NCBI GenBank assembly: GCA_910579585.1
Contig: CAJTVA010000002.1
Span: 25,881-89,880 of the forward strand
Reading direction: 5' to 3'
From: an uncultured Christensenella sp.
GTDB taxonomy: Bacteria > Bacillota > Clostridia > Christensenellales > Borkfalkiaceae
Length of the DNA: 64,000 nt
Shown here one piece after another: positions 1 to 8,502 of this stretch; the first letter of the stretch is position 1; each line of letters starts with the position of its first letter. The notes beneath the pieces are model-generated. The model was not told the DNA's origin and made no database searches. It saw only the letters and a program-made list of their open reading frames with translations. The translations under genes were made by a program, and so were the position numbers.

Positions 1-136
1 AACCTGCGTCCTTTAACGCTTTCGCCGTGCCGCCAGTCGAAATTATTTCGAAGCCACACTCTACTAACCCCTTACAGAAGTCTACAACCCCCGCCTTGTC
101 GGATACGCTGACAAGCGCCCTTTTCTTCATTTCCAT
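1..136 (-). CDS. purH: Bifunctional AICAR transformylase/IMP cyclohydrolase PurH, 5' part only
   Basis: Only the first 45 or so codons are in the window; the gene runs off the left edge. The translation starts [20 protein letters not shown] and continues with [15 protein letters not shown], the IMP-cyclohydrolase (MGS-like) N-terminus of PurH, which closes the purine ring at the end of the pathway. I chose the ATG at 136 because a GGAGAG Shine-Dalgarno lies about 8 nt upstream; ATG at 130 is in frame and possible. It is the last visible gene of the minus-strand pur operon, starting 12 nt after the purN stop. Confidence 0.93.
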   Translation of the reverse strand, partial: MEMKKRALVSVSDKAGVVDFCKGLVECGFEIISTGGTAKALKDAG

Positions 137-148
137 AAATCGCTCTCC

Positions 149-766
149 TTAGTTTAATACGTTTACTTTCCCGTTATCTTTTACGATTTTGCCCTGACAC
201 AGCTTCTTAACGCAGTACGGCAGAAGCTCGTGTTCTTCTTTAAGAATGCGCAGTTGCAGAGTTTCTGGCGTGTCGTCGTCCAGAACCTCAACTGCCCTCT
301 GCGCGATTATTGCGCCGCCGTCGGGGATTTCGTTCACGAAATGAACGGTGCAACCCGAAACCTTGGCGCCGTAGTCGATAGCCGCCTTGTGAACTTTCAG
401 CCCGTAATAGCCCGCACCGCAAAAAGCGGGTATAAGCGACGGGTGAATATTGATTATTCTGTCCTCGAACGTCTTTATAAAGCTTTCGGGTATGATTTTA
501 AGCCAGCCCGCAAGCACAATATAATCAACCCTGTTCATATTCAGAAGATAGGTCAATTCTTCGTACAGTTTATCGACGTCGGGGAAGTCCGTTTTAGAAA
601 AGACGTGCGCAGGGATATTGTGTTTTTTCGCCCTGTCTATTGCGCCTATACCGTCTTTCGAAGCTATCAAAAGGGCAATTTCACAGAACTTTTCCTCTTC
701 GTTCGCGTCGATTACCGACTGAAAATCGGTCCCCCCGCCCGAAGCAAATACGGCTATTTTTTTCAT
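149..766 (-). CDS. purN: Phosphoribosylglycinamide formyltransferase PurN
   Basis: 205 residues, the usual length for the folate-dependent GAR transformylase, which formylates glycinamide ribonucleotide using 10-formyl-THF (third step of the pathway). Visible family features are the N-terminal Rossmann start MKKIAVFASGGGTDFQS, the IHPSLIPAF segment with the catalytic His, and the loop GCTVHFVNEIPDGGAII. The ATG overlaps the purM stop in an ATGA tetranucleotide, which implies translational coupling. The phosphate-binding loop reads GGGTDFQ where GSGSNLQ-type sequences are common, a mild variation. Confidence 0.95.
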   Translation of the reverse strand: MKKIAVFASGGGTDFQSVIDANEEEKFCEIALLIASKDGIGAIDRAKKHNIPAHVFSKTDFPDVDKLYEELTYLLNMNRVDYIVLAGWLKIIPESFIKTFEDRIINIHPSLIPAFCGAGYYGLKVHKAAIDYGAKVSGCTVHFVNEIPDGGAIIAQRAVEVLDDDTPETLQLRILKEEHELLPYCVKKLCQGKIVKDNGKVNVLN

Positions 767-1782
767 TTAAGGCTGACTCCGCTACCCCTGACGGTCTTAC
801 CGATAACTACACAGTCCTCGCCCGTCTTTTCAAGCTGGGCGATAGTTTTCGTAACGTCCTCTTCGGCAACGCAAACGACCATACCTATACCCATATTGAA
901 CGTGTTGTACATCTCTTCGTCCGTAAGTTCGGCGCGCTGCTGCATAACCTTGAATACTTTGGGCACGTCGTAAGCCTTGGTATCGATTTCACAGCCTATA
1001 CCGTCGGGGAAAATGCGGGGAATATTTTCGATAAATCCGCCGCCCGTAATGTGCGCAATACCCTTAACCTTTACGTTTTCTATAAGCTGAAGAATACTGT
1101 TGACGTAAATTTTTGTGGGAGTCAAAAGCACTTCGATAGGGCACGCACCAAGCTCTTCGTCGTAATTTCTGAGCTTATCGAGGTCCTCGCCCCAAAGCTT
1201 TCTTGCAAGCGAGTAACCGTTGGAGTGAATTCCGCTCGATTTCAAGCCGATAAGCACGTCGCCTTTCTTTATAGCACTGCCGTTAATAATCTTTTTCTTG
1301 TCAACGACGCCGACAGCAAAGCCCGCGATGTCGTAATCGCCGTCGGGATAGAAGCCGGGCATTTCCGCGGTTTCGCCGCCGATTAGCGCCGCGCCCGCTT
1401 GTCGGCAACCTTTCGCAACGCCGGAAACGACCGTCGCCACCTTTTCGGGGCTTAACGCGCCTGTTGCGAAATAGTCCAAAAAGAACAACGGCTTCGCGCC
1501 CTGACAAACTATGTCGTTAACGCACATAGCAACCGCGTCGATACCAATAGTATCGTGCCTGTCGGCAATAATCGCGTATTTCAGCTTTGTGCCAACGCCG
1601 TCCGTACCCGCCACAAGAACGGGGTGTTTGACGTTTTTCGGCATCTTGAAAAATCCGCCGAAAGAGCCGATATCACCCAAAACGCCCTCGGTATAGGTCG
1701 ATTTGACGTGCTTTTTCATAAGTTTAACGGCTTCGTAGCCCCTTTCGACGTCCACGCCGCTGTCTTTGTAAGAAATAGCCAT
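763..1782 (-). CDS. purM: Phosphoribosylformylglycinamidine cyclo-ligase PurM (AIR synthetase)
   Basis: 339 residues. Converts FGAM to aminoimidazole ribonucleotide with ATP. The N-terminus (YKDSGVDVERGYEAV) is the diagnostic PurM start; VAGTDGVGTKLK and IGGETAEMPGFY are the conserved ATP and metal binding segments, and the C-terminal HITGGGFIENIPR is typical. It follows purF by 52 nt and overlaps purN by 4 nt. Confidence 0.97.
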   Translation of the reverse strand: MAISYKDSGVDVERGYEAVKLMKKHVKSTYTEGVLGDIGSFGGFFKMPKNVKHPVLVAGTDGVGTKLKYAIIADRHDTIGIDAVAMCVNDIVCQGAKPLFFLDYFATGALSPEKVATVVSGVAKGCRQAGAALIGGETAEMPGFYPDGDYDIAGFAVGVVDKKKIINGSAIKKGDVLIGLKSSGIHSNGYSLARKLWGEDLDKLRNYDEELGACPIEVLLTPTKIYVNSILQLIENVKVKGIAHITGGGFIENIPRIFPDGIGCEIDTKAYDVPKVFKVMQQRAELTDEEMYNTFNMGIGMVVCVAEEDVTKTIAQLEKTGEDCVVIGKTVRGSGVSLK

Positions 1783-1834
1783 ATAATTACTCCTTGTTTT
1801 TTATGTTTGGTTTGCCGTCGCGCAAACGTTTCTT

Positions 1835-3235
1835 TTATTCTAATTTAAGTTTATCTGCTTCGTAATCATGCATAGAATACGGATATTCGCCGTTGAAACA
1901 GCCCAGACAGAAGCCCGTCTTCGCGCCTGAACAAGTCGCCAGAAGCAGGTCGATTGTCAGATACCGCACGCTGTCCGCGCCGAGGCTTTCGCAGATTTGC
2001 TCCTCGTCCTTGTACGCGCCGATAAGCTGGGAATACGTCTGTATATCTATGCCGAGATGGCACGGGTGCTTGATTATCGGCGAACATATTCTTATATGCA
2101 CTTCGGTCGCACCCGCGTCGCGAAGCATCTTAATTATCTTACGCATAGTCGTGCCGCGAACGATACTATCGTCAATAAGCACAACCCTTTTCCCGCGCAC
2201 GTTTCCGCGGAGCGCGTTCATTTTGACGCTTAAACTGTTTTCGCGCTGACTTTGGTCGGGCTGAATAAAGGTTCTGCCAACATACCTGTTCCGCGCAAGC
2301 GCCTCGACGAACGGCAAGCCGCTCTCTTCCGAATACCCGCGCGCCGCCACGTTGCCCGAATCGGGCACGCCCGCAACGATGTCGGCTTCAACGGGATAGT
2401 TGCGCGCAAGCAACCTGCCCGCTTCCCGCCGCGCTTCGTAAACGCTGTACCCGTCTAGCACCGAGTCGTGCCGCGCGAAATAGACGTACTCGAATATGCA
2501 CATACTGCTCTTTTCGGGCACGCCGTCCATCATAAACGAACGCATACCCTCGCTGTCGATAACGACGATTTCACCGGGCTTCACGTCGCGCAGAAAATTC
2601 GCGCCGACCGCGTCTAAGGCGCAGGTTTCGCTTGCAACGATAACGTCGTTGTCTATCGTGCCTATACACAGCGGCCTTATGCCGTACGGGTCGCGCACGG
2701 CAATAAGCTTGTCGGTCGTCATTATAACAAGCGCGTACGAGCCCTTGAATTTAGGGCAGGCGCGCTTTACGCCCGTTAAAATATCCCCGCCCGACAGACT
2801 GTTTATAAATACGGCGATAACTTCGCTGTCTATAGACGTCTGAAACACTGCGTTTTTTGCAAGCATTTCGTCGCGTAGCTGTTTGGTGTTGGTCAGGTTT
2901 CCGTTATGCGCAACAGCGATTTTACCGCACTTGCCCGTAAATACCACGGGTTGCGCGTTAAGAAGCTGGCTTGCGCCAGTCGTGGAATAACGGACGTGAC
3001 CTATAGCAATATCACCCTCGGGAAGCTTATCGAGCATTCCGTCCGCAAATACGTCGGCAACGAGCCCCATTCCTTTATAGTAAGATATTTTATCTGCGTA
3101 AGAAACGGCTATACCGCTCGACTCCTGCCCCCTGTGTTGCAGAGCGTACAGTCCGTAATATACGGTATGCGCCACGTTACGGGTTTCCTGCGAGTAAACG
3201 CCGAACACTCCGCACTCTTCGTGTTTTTCTTCCAT
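1835..3235 (-). CDS. purF: Amidophosphoribosyltransferase PurF (catalytic copy)
   Basis: 466 residues; commits PRPP to purine synthesis using glutamine amide nitrogen. The N-terminus MEEKHEECGVFG contains a short propeptide that would be removed to expose Cys8 as the Ntn-hydrolase nucleophile. The PRTase loop VVLIDDSIVRGTT is intact. Cysteines in CIFEYVYFARHDS, in CSPIIKHPC and in the C-terminal CLGC correspond to the four ligands of the oxygen-sensitive 4Fe-4S cluster of Bacillus-type PurF. The paralogue without the nucleophile ends 7 nt upstream. Confidence 0.96.
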   Translation of the reverse strand: MEEKHEECGVFGVYSQETRNVAHTVYYGLYALQHRGQESSGIAVSYADKISYYKGMGLVADVFADGMLDKLPEGDIAIGHVRYSTTGASQLLNAQPVVFTGKCGKIAVAHNGNLTNTKQLRDEMLAKNAVFQTSIDSEVIAVFINSLSGGDILTGVKRACPKFKGSYALVIMTTDKLIAVRDPYGIRPLCIGTIDNDVIVASETCALDAVGANFLRDVKPGEIVVIDSEGMRSFMMDGVPEKSSMCIFEYVYFARHDSVLDGYSVYEARREAGRLLARNYPVEADIVAGVPDSGNVAARGYSEESGLPFVEALARNRYVGRTFIQPDQSQRENSLSVKMNALRGNVRGKRVVLIDDSIVRGTTMRKIIKMLRDAGATEVHIRICSPIIKHPCHLGIDIQTYSQLIGAYKDEEQICESLGADSVRYLTIDLLLATCSGAKTGFCLGCFNGEYPYSMHDYEADKLKLE

Positions 3236-3242
3236 ATTATCT

Positions 3243-4667
3243 TTATTCCTTACCCGTCCAACAATAGGTACAAAGCTTGCACGGCTCTAAGCCGATAGCT
3301 TCTATAAGCCCTTCCAAAGACTGGAATTCAAGCGATTCGAACTGGAATTTATCGCAAATCGCCTTGCGCATAGCCTTGCCGCGCTCGGTTTCGGAGCTTG
3401 AGTATTCTTCCATATGCTTTACGCTATCCTCGCCCTCTAGCTCCATCATAGTGCGGCGGGTAATCAAATCCATATCGCCCGACGAGCGGGAGAAATTGAG
3501 ATATTTGCAACCGTACATTATGGGCGGGCAGGCAGAACGCATATGCACCGCCTTTGCGCCGTGGGAATAGAGAAAATCTACCGTTTCCTTAAGCTGAGTG
3601 CCGCGGACGATACTGTCGTCCACCAAAAGAAGCTTCTTGCCAGAAATAAGTTCGTGCACGGGTATAAGCTTCATTTTTGCGACTTTATTCCGCTCCGACT
3701 GGTTGACGGGCATAAAGCTTCTCGACCAGGTCGGCGTGTATTTTATGTAAGGGCGCGCAAACGGAACTTTGCAAGCGTTCGCGTAACCTATTGCGTGCGG
3801 AGTGCCCGAATCGGGAACCCCGCCGACGTAATCTATATCGTGTAAATCGTGCGTCTTTGCGTCGTTCTTTGCGAAAATTTCTCCGTTTTTACAGCGCATA
3901 ATCTCGACGTTCACACCCTCGTAACTCGACGTCGGATAGCCGTAATACGACCAAAGGAACGCGCAGATACGCATTTTCTTGCCTGCGGGAGCAAGCTGAG
4001 TCACGCCGTCCGCCGAAACCTCGACGATTTCGCCGGGACCGAGCTCGCGCTCATCCTCATAGCCGAGTTTTTTGTACGCGAAACTTTCAAAAGATACGCA
4101 GTAACCGTCCTCACGCTTACCGAGAAGCACGGGCAACCTGCCAACCTTATCCCTTGCGGCAATAAGCGTGCCTTTGTCCGTCAAAAGCAGTATGGACGCG
4201 GTGCCGTCGATTTGCTCCTGCGCGTAGCGTATGCCGTCTACGTAACTGTCCTTGCTGTTTATAAGAGCGGCGACAAGCTCGTTTGCGTTTACCCTGCCGC
4301 CCGTCATAGCGTCGAAGTAACCGCCGCCCGCCGCAAGTATTTTTTGCACCAGCTCCGCCGCGTTATTGATTATACCTATCGTGCAAATAGCGTAAGTGCC
4401 CAGCCTTGACACAGTCAAAAGCGGCTGAGGGTCGGTGTCGCTTATACAGCCTATCGCGGCGTTGCCTTTCATCTCTTTTAAGACGCGCTCGAACTTGGTT
4501 CTGAACGGCGCATTCTCGATATTATGTATTTCGCGCTGTAAACCCACTTCGGGGTCGTAAGCCGCCATACCGCCACGCTTCGTGCCGAGGTGGCTGTGAT
4601 AATCGGCACCGATAAAGACGTCGAATATCGCGCTGCTCTTTCTTACAGAGCCGAAAAATCCACCCAT
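3243..4667 (-). CDS. PurF paralogue lacking the N-terminal cysteine nucleophile
   Basis: 474 residues, clearly homologous to PurF over its length but beginning MGGFFGSVRKSSAIFDVF, so the position of the catalytic Cys of CGVFG is occupied by Gly and no glutaminase activity is expected. The PRPP loop LLLVDDSIVRGTQ and a C-terminal CKLCTYC are kept, as are other cysteines (RICAFLW, ACPPIMYGC), so an Fe-S cluster and PRPP binding remain plausible. It sits between purC (TAATG overlap at its start) and purF. Proteins of this type occur in other Clostridia beside true purF and are usually annotated simply as amidophosphoribosyltransferase. A regulatory or ammonia-dependent role is inference. Confidence 0.85.
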   Translation of the reverse strand: MGGFFGSVRKSSAIFDVFIGADYHSHLGTKRGGMAAYDPEVGLQREIHNIENAPFRTKFERVLKEMKGNAAIGCISDTDPQPLLTVSRLGTYAICTIGIINNAAELVQKILAAGGGYFDAMTGGRVNANELVAALINSKDSYVDGIRYAQEQIDGTASILLLTDKGTLIAARDKVGRLPVLLGKREDGYCVSFESFAYKKLGYEDERELGPGEIVEVSADGVTQLAPAGKKMRICAFLWSYYGYPTSSYEGVNVEIMRCKNGEIFAKNDAKTHDLHDIDYVGGVPDSGTPHAIGYANACKVPFARPYIKYTPTWSRSFMPVNQSERNKVAKMKLIPVHELISGKKLLLVDDSIVRGTQLKETVDFLYSHGAKAVHMRSACPPIMYGCKYLNFSRSSGDMDLITRRTMMELEGEDSVKHMEEYSSSETERGKAMRKAICDKFQFESLEFQSLEGLIEAIGLEPCKLCTYCWTGKE

Positions 4668-5392
4668 TAATTATTCTCCGTAATACGCTTGAAAATCTCC
4701 GCGTAAGCGTCCTCTACCCCGCCCAAATCGCGGCGGAACCTGTCTTTGTCGAGGCTGACGTGCTTTGTTGTATCCCAGCTACCCGCTTCCCAGAAACGGC
4801 AGGTATCGGGGGAAATTTCGTCGGCGAGAACGATTTCACCTTTAAATCTTCCGAATTCGAGCTTGAAGTCGATAAGGTCGATATTCAGTTCCTTGAAGAA
4901 CTTCTTCATCTCTTCGTTGACGGCGAAAGCCATTTTTTTAATGGTTTCAATCTCGTCTTTTGTTGCAAGCTTCAACGCAAGCGCGTGATAGTCGTTGATT
5001 AAGGGGTCGCCCAAATCGTCGTTTTTATAGGAAAATTCTATCGTGGGTTCAGCGAACTTCGTGCCTTCGGGAACGCCGTATCTCTTGGAAAAACTGCCCG
5101 CAGCAACGTTTCTTATAATAACTTCGAGGGGAACTATTTCGACCTTTTTAACGACGGTATTTCTGTCGTCAATCTGCTCGACGAAGTGCGTGGGGATACC
5201 CTTTTTCTCGAGCATAGCCATCATCAGGTTACTCATTCTGTTGTTGATGACGCCTTTGCCAGCAATGGTACCTTTTTTAAGCCCGTTGAACGCCGTCGCG
5301 TCGTCTTTGTATGAAACGATTACAAGTTCGGGGTTCTCGGTGGCGTAAACTTTTTTCGCCTTGCCTTCGTACAGCTGCTTAACTTTTTCCAT
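4667..5392 (-). CDS. purC: SAICAR synthetase PurC
   Basis: 241 residues, typical bacterial length. Ligates aspartate to CAIR with ATP. The start KVKQLYEGKAKKVYAT is the ATP-binding N-terminus, PLEVIIRNVAAGSF is the conserved central motif, and LVLADEISPDTCRFW-type sequence (IVLADEISPDTCRFW here) is the C-terminal signature. An AGGAG Shine-Dalgarno precedes the ATG. The stop overlaps the start of the PurF paralogue by one base. Confidence 0.97.
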   Translation of the reverse strand: MEKVKQLYEGKAKKVYATENPELVIVSYKDDATAFNGLKKGTIAGKGVINNRMSNLMMAMLEKKGIPTHFVEQIDDRNTVVKKVEIVPLEVIIRNVAAGSFSKRYGVPEGTKFAEPTIEFSYKNDDLGDPLINDYHALALKLATKDEIETIKKMAFAVNEEMKKFFKELNIDLIDFKLEFGRFKGEIVLADEISPDTCRFWEAGSWDTTKHVSLDKDRFRRDLGGVEDAYAEIFKRITENN

Positions 5393-5427
5393 AAGAATTT
5401 CTCCTTAAAAATATATAAAAATTTTAA

Positions 5428-5463
5428 AAACAATATAAATAACCGCAACTTAATTGCGGTTAT
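5428..5463 (-). terminator. Hairpin between purE and purC
   Basis: On the minus strand a 10-bp stem ATAACCGCAA/TTGCGGTTAT (5439-5463, 5-nt loop) is followed by a T-rich tract. It looks like a partial terminator that would reduce transcription from purE into the rest of the operon rather than end it. Confidence 0.6.
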
Positions 5464-5467
5464 ATGC

Positions 5468-5965
5468 TTAATTACCCGCCAACTCTGATTGCAGTGCGGC
5501 GTCGTCGGAATTGATTTTTTCTTTCATTTTGACTTTGTAGTCTTTAAGTTTCGTGGCGATTTCGGGATATTTTATACTCAAAATCTGCAAGGCAAGCAGC
5601 CCCGCGTTTTCGCCAGCGTTCACACCGACCGTAGCAACAGGTATGCCCGACGGCATCTGGACTATCGAAAGCAAACTGTCAAGCCCGCCCATCATATCGG
5701 TTTTTACGGGTAGCCCTATTACGGGCAGAGTCGTGTTTGCGGCTATAACACCGCCGAGGTGCGCCGCCTTGCCCGCCGCGCAGATTATCACCTCTATCCC
5801 GTTCTTTTCGGCGCCGAGGGAAAATTCGTGCGCTTCTTCGGGAGTGCGGTGCGCGGAGATAACGCGGACTTCAACTTCCACGCCGAAGCTTTTTATGACC
5901 GAAACGGCGGGTTTTACCACGTTGAAGTCGGATTTACTGCCCATTAAAATTGCGATTTTTGACAA
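5468..5965 (-). CDS. purE: N5-carboxyaminoimidazole ribonucleotide mutase PurE (class I)
   Basis: 165 residues. Moves the carboxyl group of N5-CAIR to give CAIR. Motifs GSKSD, SAHRTP, AAGKAAHLGG and VQMPSGIPVATV are all present, as in class I (PurK-dependent) enzymes. I read a TTG start at 5965 because AGAGG lies 6 nt upstream and the following sequence gives the normal MSKIAILMGSKSD N-terminus. First gene of the pur operon seen here; purK is not in the window. Confidence 0.96.
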   Translation of the reverse strand: MSKIAILMGSKSDFNVVKPAVSVIKSFGVEVEVRVISAHRTPEEAHEFSLGAEKNGIEVIICAAGKAAHLGGVIAANTTLPVIGLPVKTDMMGGLDSLLSIVQMPSGIPVATVGVNAGENAGLLALQILSIKYPEIATKLKDYKVKMKEKINSDDAALQSELAGN

Positions 5966-5988
5966 AGGATACCTCTGATATGTAAAAT
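5959..5988 (+). promoter_or_regulatory. Candidate sigma-A promoter for the plus-strand gene at 6016
   Basis: TTGACA at 5959-5964 and TAAAAT at 5983-5988 with an 18-bp spacer. It overlaps the start of purE, so the divergent purE promoter (TATAAT on the minus strand at 5989-5994, no clear -35) would lie face to face with it. Confidence 0.5.
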
Positions 5989-6015
5989 ATTATAAATTCG
6001 CAACATACTAAACGT

Positions 6016-6318
6016 ATGGTACTTCTATATATAATTTTGTCCGTATATATATTCGCCGTAAATTTTTACGCCGTTATGCTGATACTCGCACAGCGGAACG
6101 AGTGCGGCGACAACCCCGAAAAGCCTACGGGCGACGGAAAAATTATTCTTGCCGCGATACTCGGCGGCGCGCTGGCGATTTACGTAAGTATGTTCATAAT
6201 GCGGTACAGGCTGAAAAACATACTGCTTATGATTTTAATGCCCGTCGTCGCCGTTCTGAACGTCTACTTTTTCTACCTCGCTTTCACGTCCGGAATGTCG
6301 TTCATAGTAGTACGCTGA
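6016..6318 (+). CDS. Small membrane protein, DUF1294-like
   Basis: 100 residues with three or four hydrophobic stretches (about 1-24, 43-62, 69-92). A cytosolic loop with charged residues followed by ILAAILGGALAIYVSMFIMRYRLKN resembles the conserved LLALLGGSxGALLGMxxxRHKxK region of DUF1294 proteins. No function is known for that family. It stands alone, divergent from purE, with no convincing Shine-Dalgarno before the ATG. Confidence 0.6.
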   Translation: MVLLYIILSVYIFAVNFYAVMLILAQRNECGDNPEKPTGDGKIILAAILGGALAIYVSMFIMRYRLKNILLMILMPVVAVLNVYFFYLAFTSGMSFIVVR

Positions 6319-6444
6319 CACTATATTTTATATTTTCATCTAAATTATAGCACAACATATTGACAAAATAAAAATGTTTGAAAGAAGTTTTTTGTAAAAT
6401 ATTATGTAAAATTTTGCTTTTGACCTTTTTAAACACTTGACAAA

Positions 6445-6473
6445 CAGAAAAGCGCCCGCCGTAGAGCGGGCGC
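6445..6473 (-). terminator. Intrinsic terminator of mscL
   Basis: Perfect 8-bp GC stem GCGCCCGC/GCGGGCGC (6452-6473, loop of 6) followed on the minus strand by TTTTCTG. It lies 8 nt after the mscL stop. Confidence 0.85.
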
Positions 6474-6480
6474 CGTAATT

Positions 6481-7044
6481 TTAATCGTTGGATTTTTGCG
6501 CCTTTAACAGGTCGCGGATTTCCGCAAGCAGTTCTTCCGTAGTGGGTTTCGCAAGTTCGGCGGGAACGGGCTCGGCAGGCGCGGGCTCTGCGACCCCTTC
6601 GGCTTCCGCCAAAGCCTTTGCCGCTTCTTCTTCGGAAATCTCGCCTTTTTTAAGCTTCTTTTCAATAGCTTTTTTCTGCTTATCCGCAAGCTTTTTACCG
6701 CCTGCGCGGACGGAATTTATAGCCTTGACTATGCAGAAAAGTATCAGCGCGACGAGAATGAAGTTTATAACCGCCGTTATAAACGCACCCCAGTTGATAT
6801 AAATGGAATTCGCCAAATCTATTACGTCCGTTCCCTCGACGTAAGCGGGCTTTAAAATAGTTACGGCGGCTTCGAGCCCCGCGCCCGTGCCCGCAAGCAA
6901 CCAGTTGATAAGCGGTTGCAAAATCTGACCGGTCAACGCGGTGATAATCGCCGTAAACGCGCCGCCGACGATTACGCCGACAGCCATATCAAGAACGTTG
7001 CCGCGGGTGATAAATTCCTTAAATTCCTTAAAAAATTTCTTCAT
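6481..7044 (-). CDS. mscL: Large-conductance mechanosensitive channel MscL
   Basis: 187 residues from the ATG at 7044, which has GGGAG upstream; an in-frame upstream ATG would add 17 unlikely residues. The N-terminal helix and TM1 (FKEFITRGNVLDMAVGVIVGGAFTAI, split here as FITRGNVLDMAVGVIVGG) and TM2 (INFILVALILFCIVKAINSV) match MscL, the pentameric osmotic safety valve. The C-terminal tail after about residue 125 is longer than usual and rich in Ala, Glu and Pro, ending with an amphipathic helix (TEELLAEIRDLLKAQ), the usual end of MscL. Confidence 0.93.
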   Translation of the reverse strand: MKKFFKEFKEFITRGNVLDMAVGVIVGGAFTAIITALTGQILQPLINWLLAGTGAGLEAAVTILKPAYVEGTDVIDLANSIYINWGAFITAVINFILVALILFCIVKAINSVRAGGKKLADKQKKAIEKKLKKGEISEEEAAKALAEAEGVAEPAPAEPVPAELAKPTTEELLAEIRDLLKAQKSND

Positions 7045-7091
7045 AAAAAACTCCCTTTTTGAGGTATTATAAAATTCAAGCTTATAGCTTG

Positions 7092-7730
7092 TCAAGCGAT
7101 TAACGCGGCAATCAGCCGCTTTCGAAGCTCGTCCTTATCGCCGTCGCAGTGCGCGTCGAAAACGACCCTGCCGTCGCTTATTACGATTACCCTGTCGGCA
7201 AGCGAGACAGCCTCGTCCGCATCGTGAGTAACAAACAGCGCCGTGCGCCCGTACTCCTCGCGCATAGTTTTAAAAAGTTCTGTAATTTCGAATTTAAGCT
7301 TCAAATCGAGCGAGGAAAACGGCTCGTCCATAAGGATTACGTCGCCGCCGAAAAGAAAGGCGCGTGCGATAGAAACCCGTTGCGCCTGCCCGCCCGAAAG
7401 CGCCACGGGATATGCGTTCTTTTTATCCGAAAGCCGCACCTTTTCCAATATCCCGTCCACCGCCGCTTCATCCTTGCAGATAAGCCTGAGGTTTCCGCCT
7501 ACGGTCAGATTGGGCACCAGCCGCGGGGTCTGGAAAATATACGCACATTTCACGGGCGATATCTCGCCTTTGAAATCGGTCAGCCCCGCTATGCAGTTCA
7601 AAAGCGTGGTTTTGCCGCATCCGCTTTCGCCGAGGATACAGGTGACTTCCCCCTCCTCTAAACCGAGGCTGAAATTTTCGTAGACGGTCAACCCGCCGTA
7701 AGTTTTCGTAAGGTTCTTTATTTCAAGCAT
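7092..7730 (-). CDS. ABC transporter ATP-binding protein, nitrate/taurine (NitT/TauT) importer class
   Basis: 212 residues. Walker A GESGCGKTT (about 34-42), signature LSGGQAQRVSIARA, Walker B VILMDEPFSSLD and the H-loop FVTHDADEAV are complete, so it should hydrolyse ATP. It overlaps the permease gene by 8 nt and completes a three-gene importer with the lipoprotein at 8495. Substrate not identifiable from the ATPase; the class imports sulfonates, nitrate or thiamin precursors. Confidence 0.9.
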   Translation of the reverse strand: MLEIKNLTKTYGGLTVYENFSLGLEEGEVTCILGESGCGKTTLLNCIAGLTDFKGEISPVKCAYIFQTPRLVPNLTVGGNLRLICKDEAAVDGILEKVRLSDKKNAYPVALSGGQAQRVSIARAFLFGGDVILMDEPFSSLDLKLKFEITELFKTMREEYGRTALFVTHDADEAVSLADRVIVISDGRVVFDAHCDGDKDELRKRLIAALIA

Positions 7731-8502
7731 TTTTCACCCACTTCGAATTAATTCTTTTTAGCTGTGAAAACGCAACGTCGATAATAAGCCCCAAAACCAC
7801 CGCCGCAACCGTCAGCGCGGCAAGGTTCGCCACCGCCGCCGCCATACTGTTTTCCTGCATCATTCCGCCCAGTCCCCGCGCCGTATTGACGAGAACTTCG
7901 GAAGAAATCATAATTTTCAGCCCTAAGGAAATATTCGCGCCCGTTTGCGAAAAAACTGCGGGAGATACTAGCGGCAGATATATTTTAAAAAGCCTGTCGC
8001 GCTTGCTTACGCCGTAAACTCTTGCCATTTGCCGCACTCCGTCGTCAATACCCTCCACCGCCGCAGTCAGCTGCGAGTAAATCATAGGGAACAGCACAAG
8101 CACGGTAACGATTACGGGCGAAAGCGTTTTGTTGCCGTTCGTCATTTTGAATATTATGAGAATTACCGCCATAGTGGGCAGAGTGCGGATAACCACCGTT
8201 ATAGGCTTTATCAGCGCCTTGCTCCAACTGCCGAGCAAGCCGAAAACGGTAAAAGCCGCCGCAAGCACGAAAGAAACGACGAAGCTTAGCAAAGTGCGCA
8301 GCAGAGAATTGCCTACCGCCGTCCAGAACGCGCCGTCGCCGAGATAGTTCCAAAAACTGACGATTGTTTCGCTGAAAGATGGCACTATAAGCTTGTTACC
8401 GACGCTGTAATACGCGATTATCCATATAAGCCACATTATTACCAGAGCGGCAACCGAGCAAATTATATTTATTGCGCGTTGAGAAAAAAGCTTTTTAAGC
8501 AT
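7723..8502 (-). CDS. ABC transporter permease (SsuC/TauC-like)
   Basis: 259 residues from ATG 8502, which overlaps the stop of the upstream lipoprotein gene; a TTG at 8538 is an in-frame alternative. About six membrane helices, with the cytosolic coupling segment QMARVYGVSKRDRLFKIYLPLVSPAVFSQTG that matches the EAA loop of importer permeases. Works with the ATPase at 7092 and the substrate-binding protein at 8495. Confidence 0.9.
   Translation of the reverse strand: MLKKLFSQRAINIICSVAALVIMWLIWIIAYYSVGNKLIVPSFSETIVSFWNYLGDGAFWTAVGNSLLRTLLSFVVSFVLAAAFTVFGLLGSWSKALIKPITVVIRTLPTMAVILIIFKMTNGNKTLSPVIVTVLVLFPMIYSQLTAAVEGIDDGVRQMARVYGVSKRDRLFKIYLPLVSPAVFSQTGANISLGLKIMISSEVLVNTARGLGGMMQENSMAAAVANLAALTVAAVVLGLIIDVAFSQLKRINSKWVKNA

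Noticed and set aside
230..973. Long open frame opposite purN and purM
   Set aside because: Antisense frame over well-supported pur genes with no ribosome binding site or family similarity. Similar antisense frames throughout the host part were treated the same way.
5966..6015. Possible purine riboswitch ahead of purE
   Set aside because: Only about 50 nt separate purE from the divergent gene, too short, and no purine-aptamer motif is visible.
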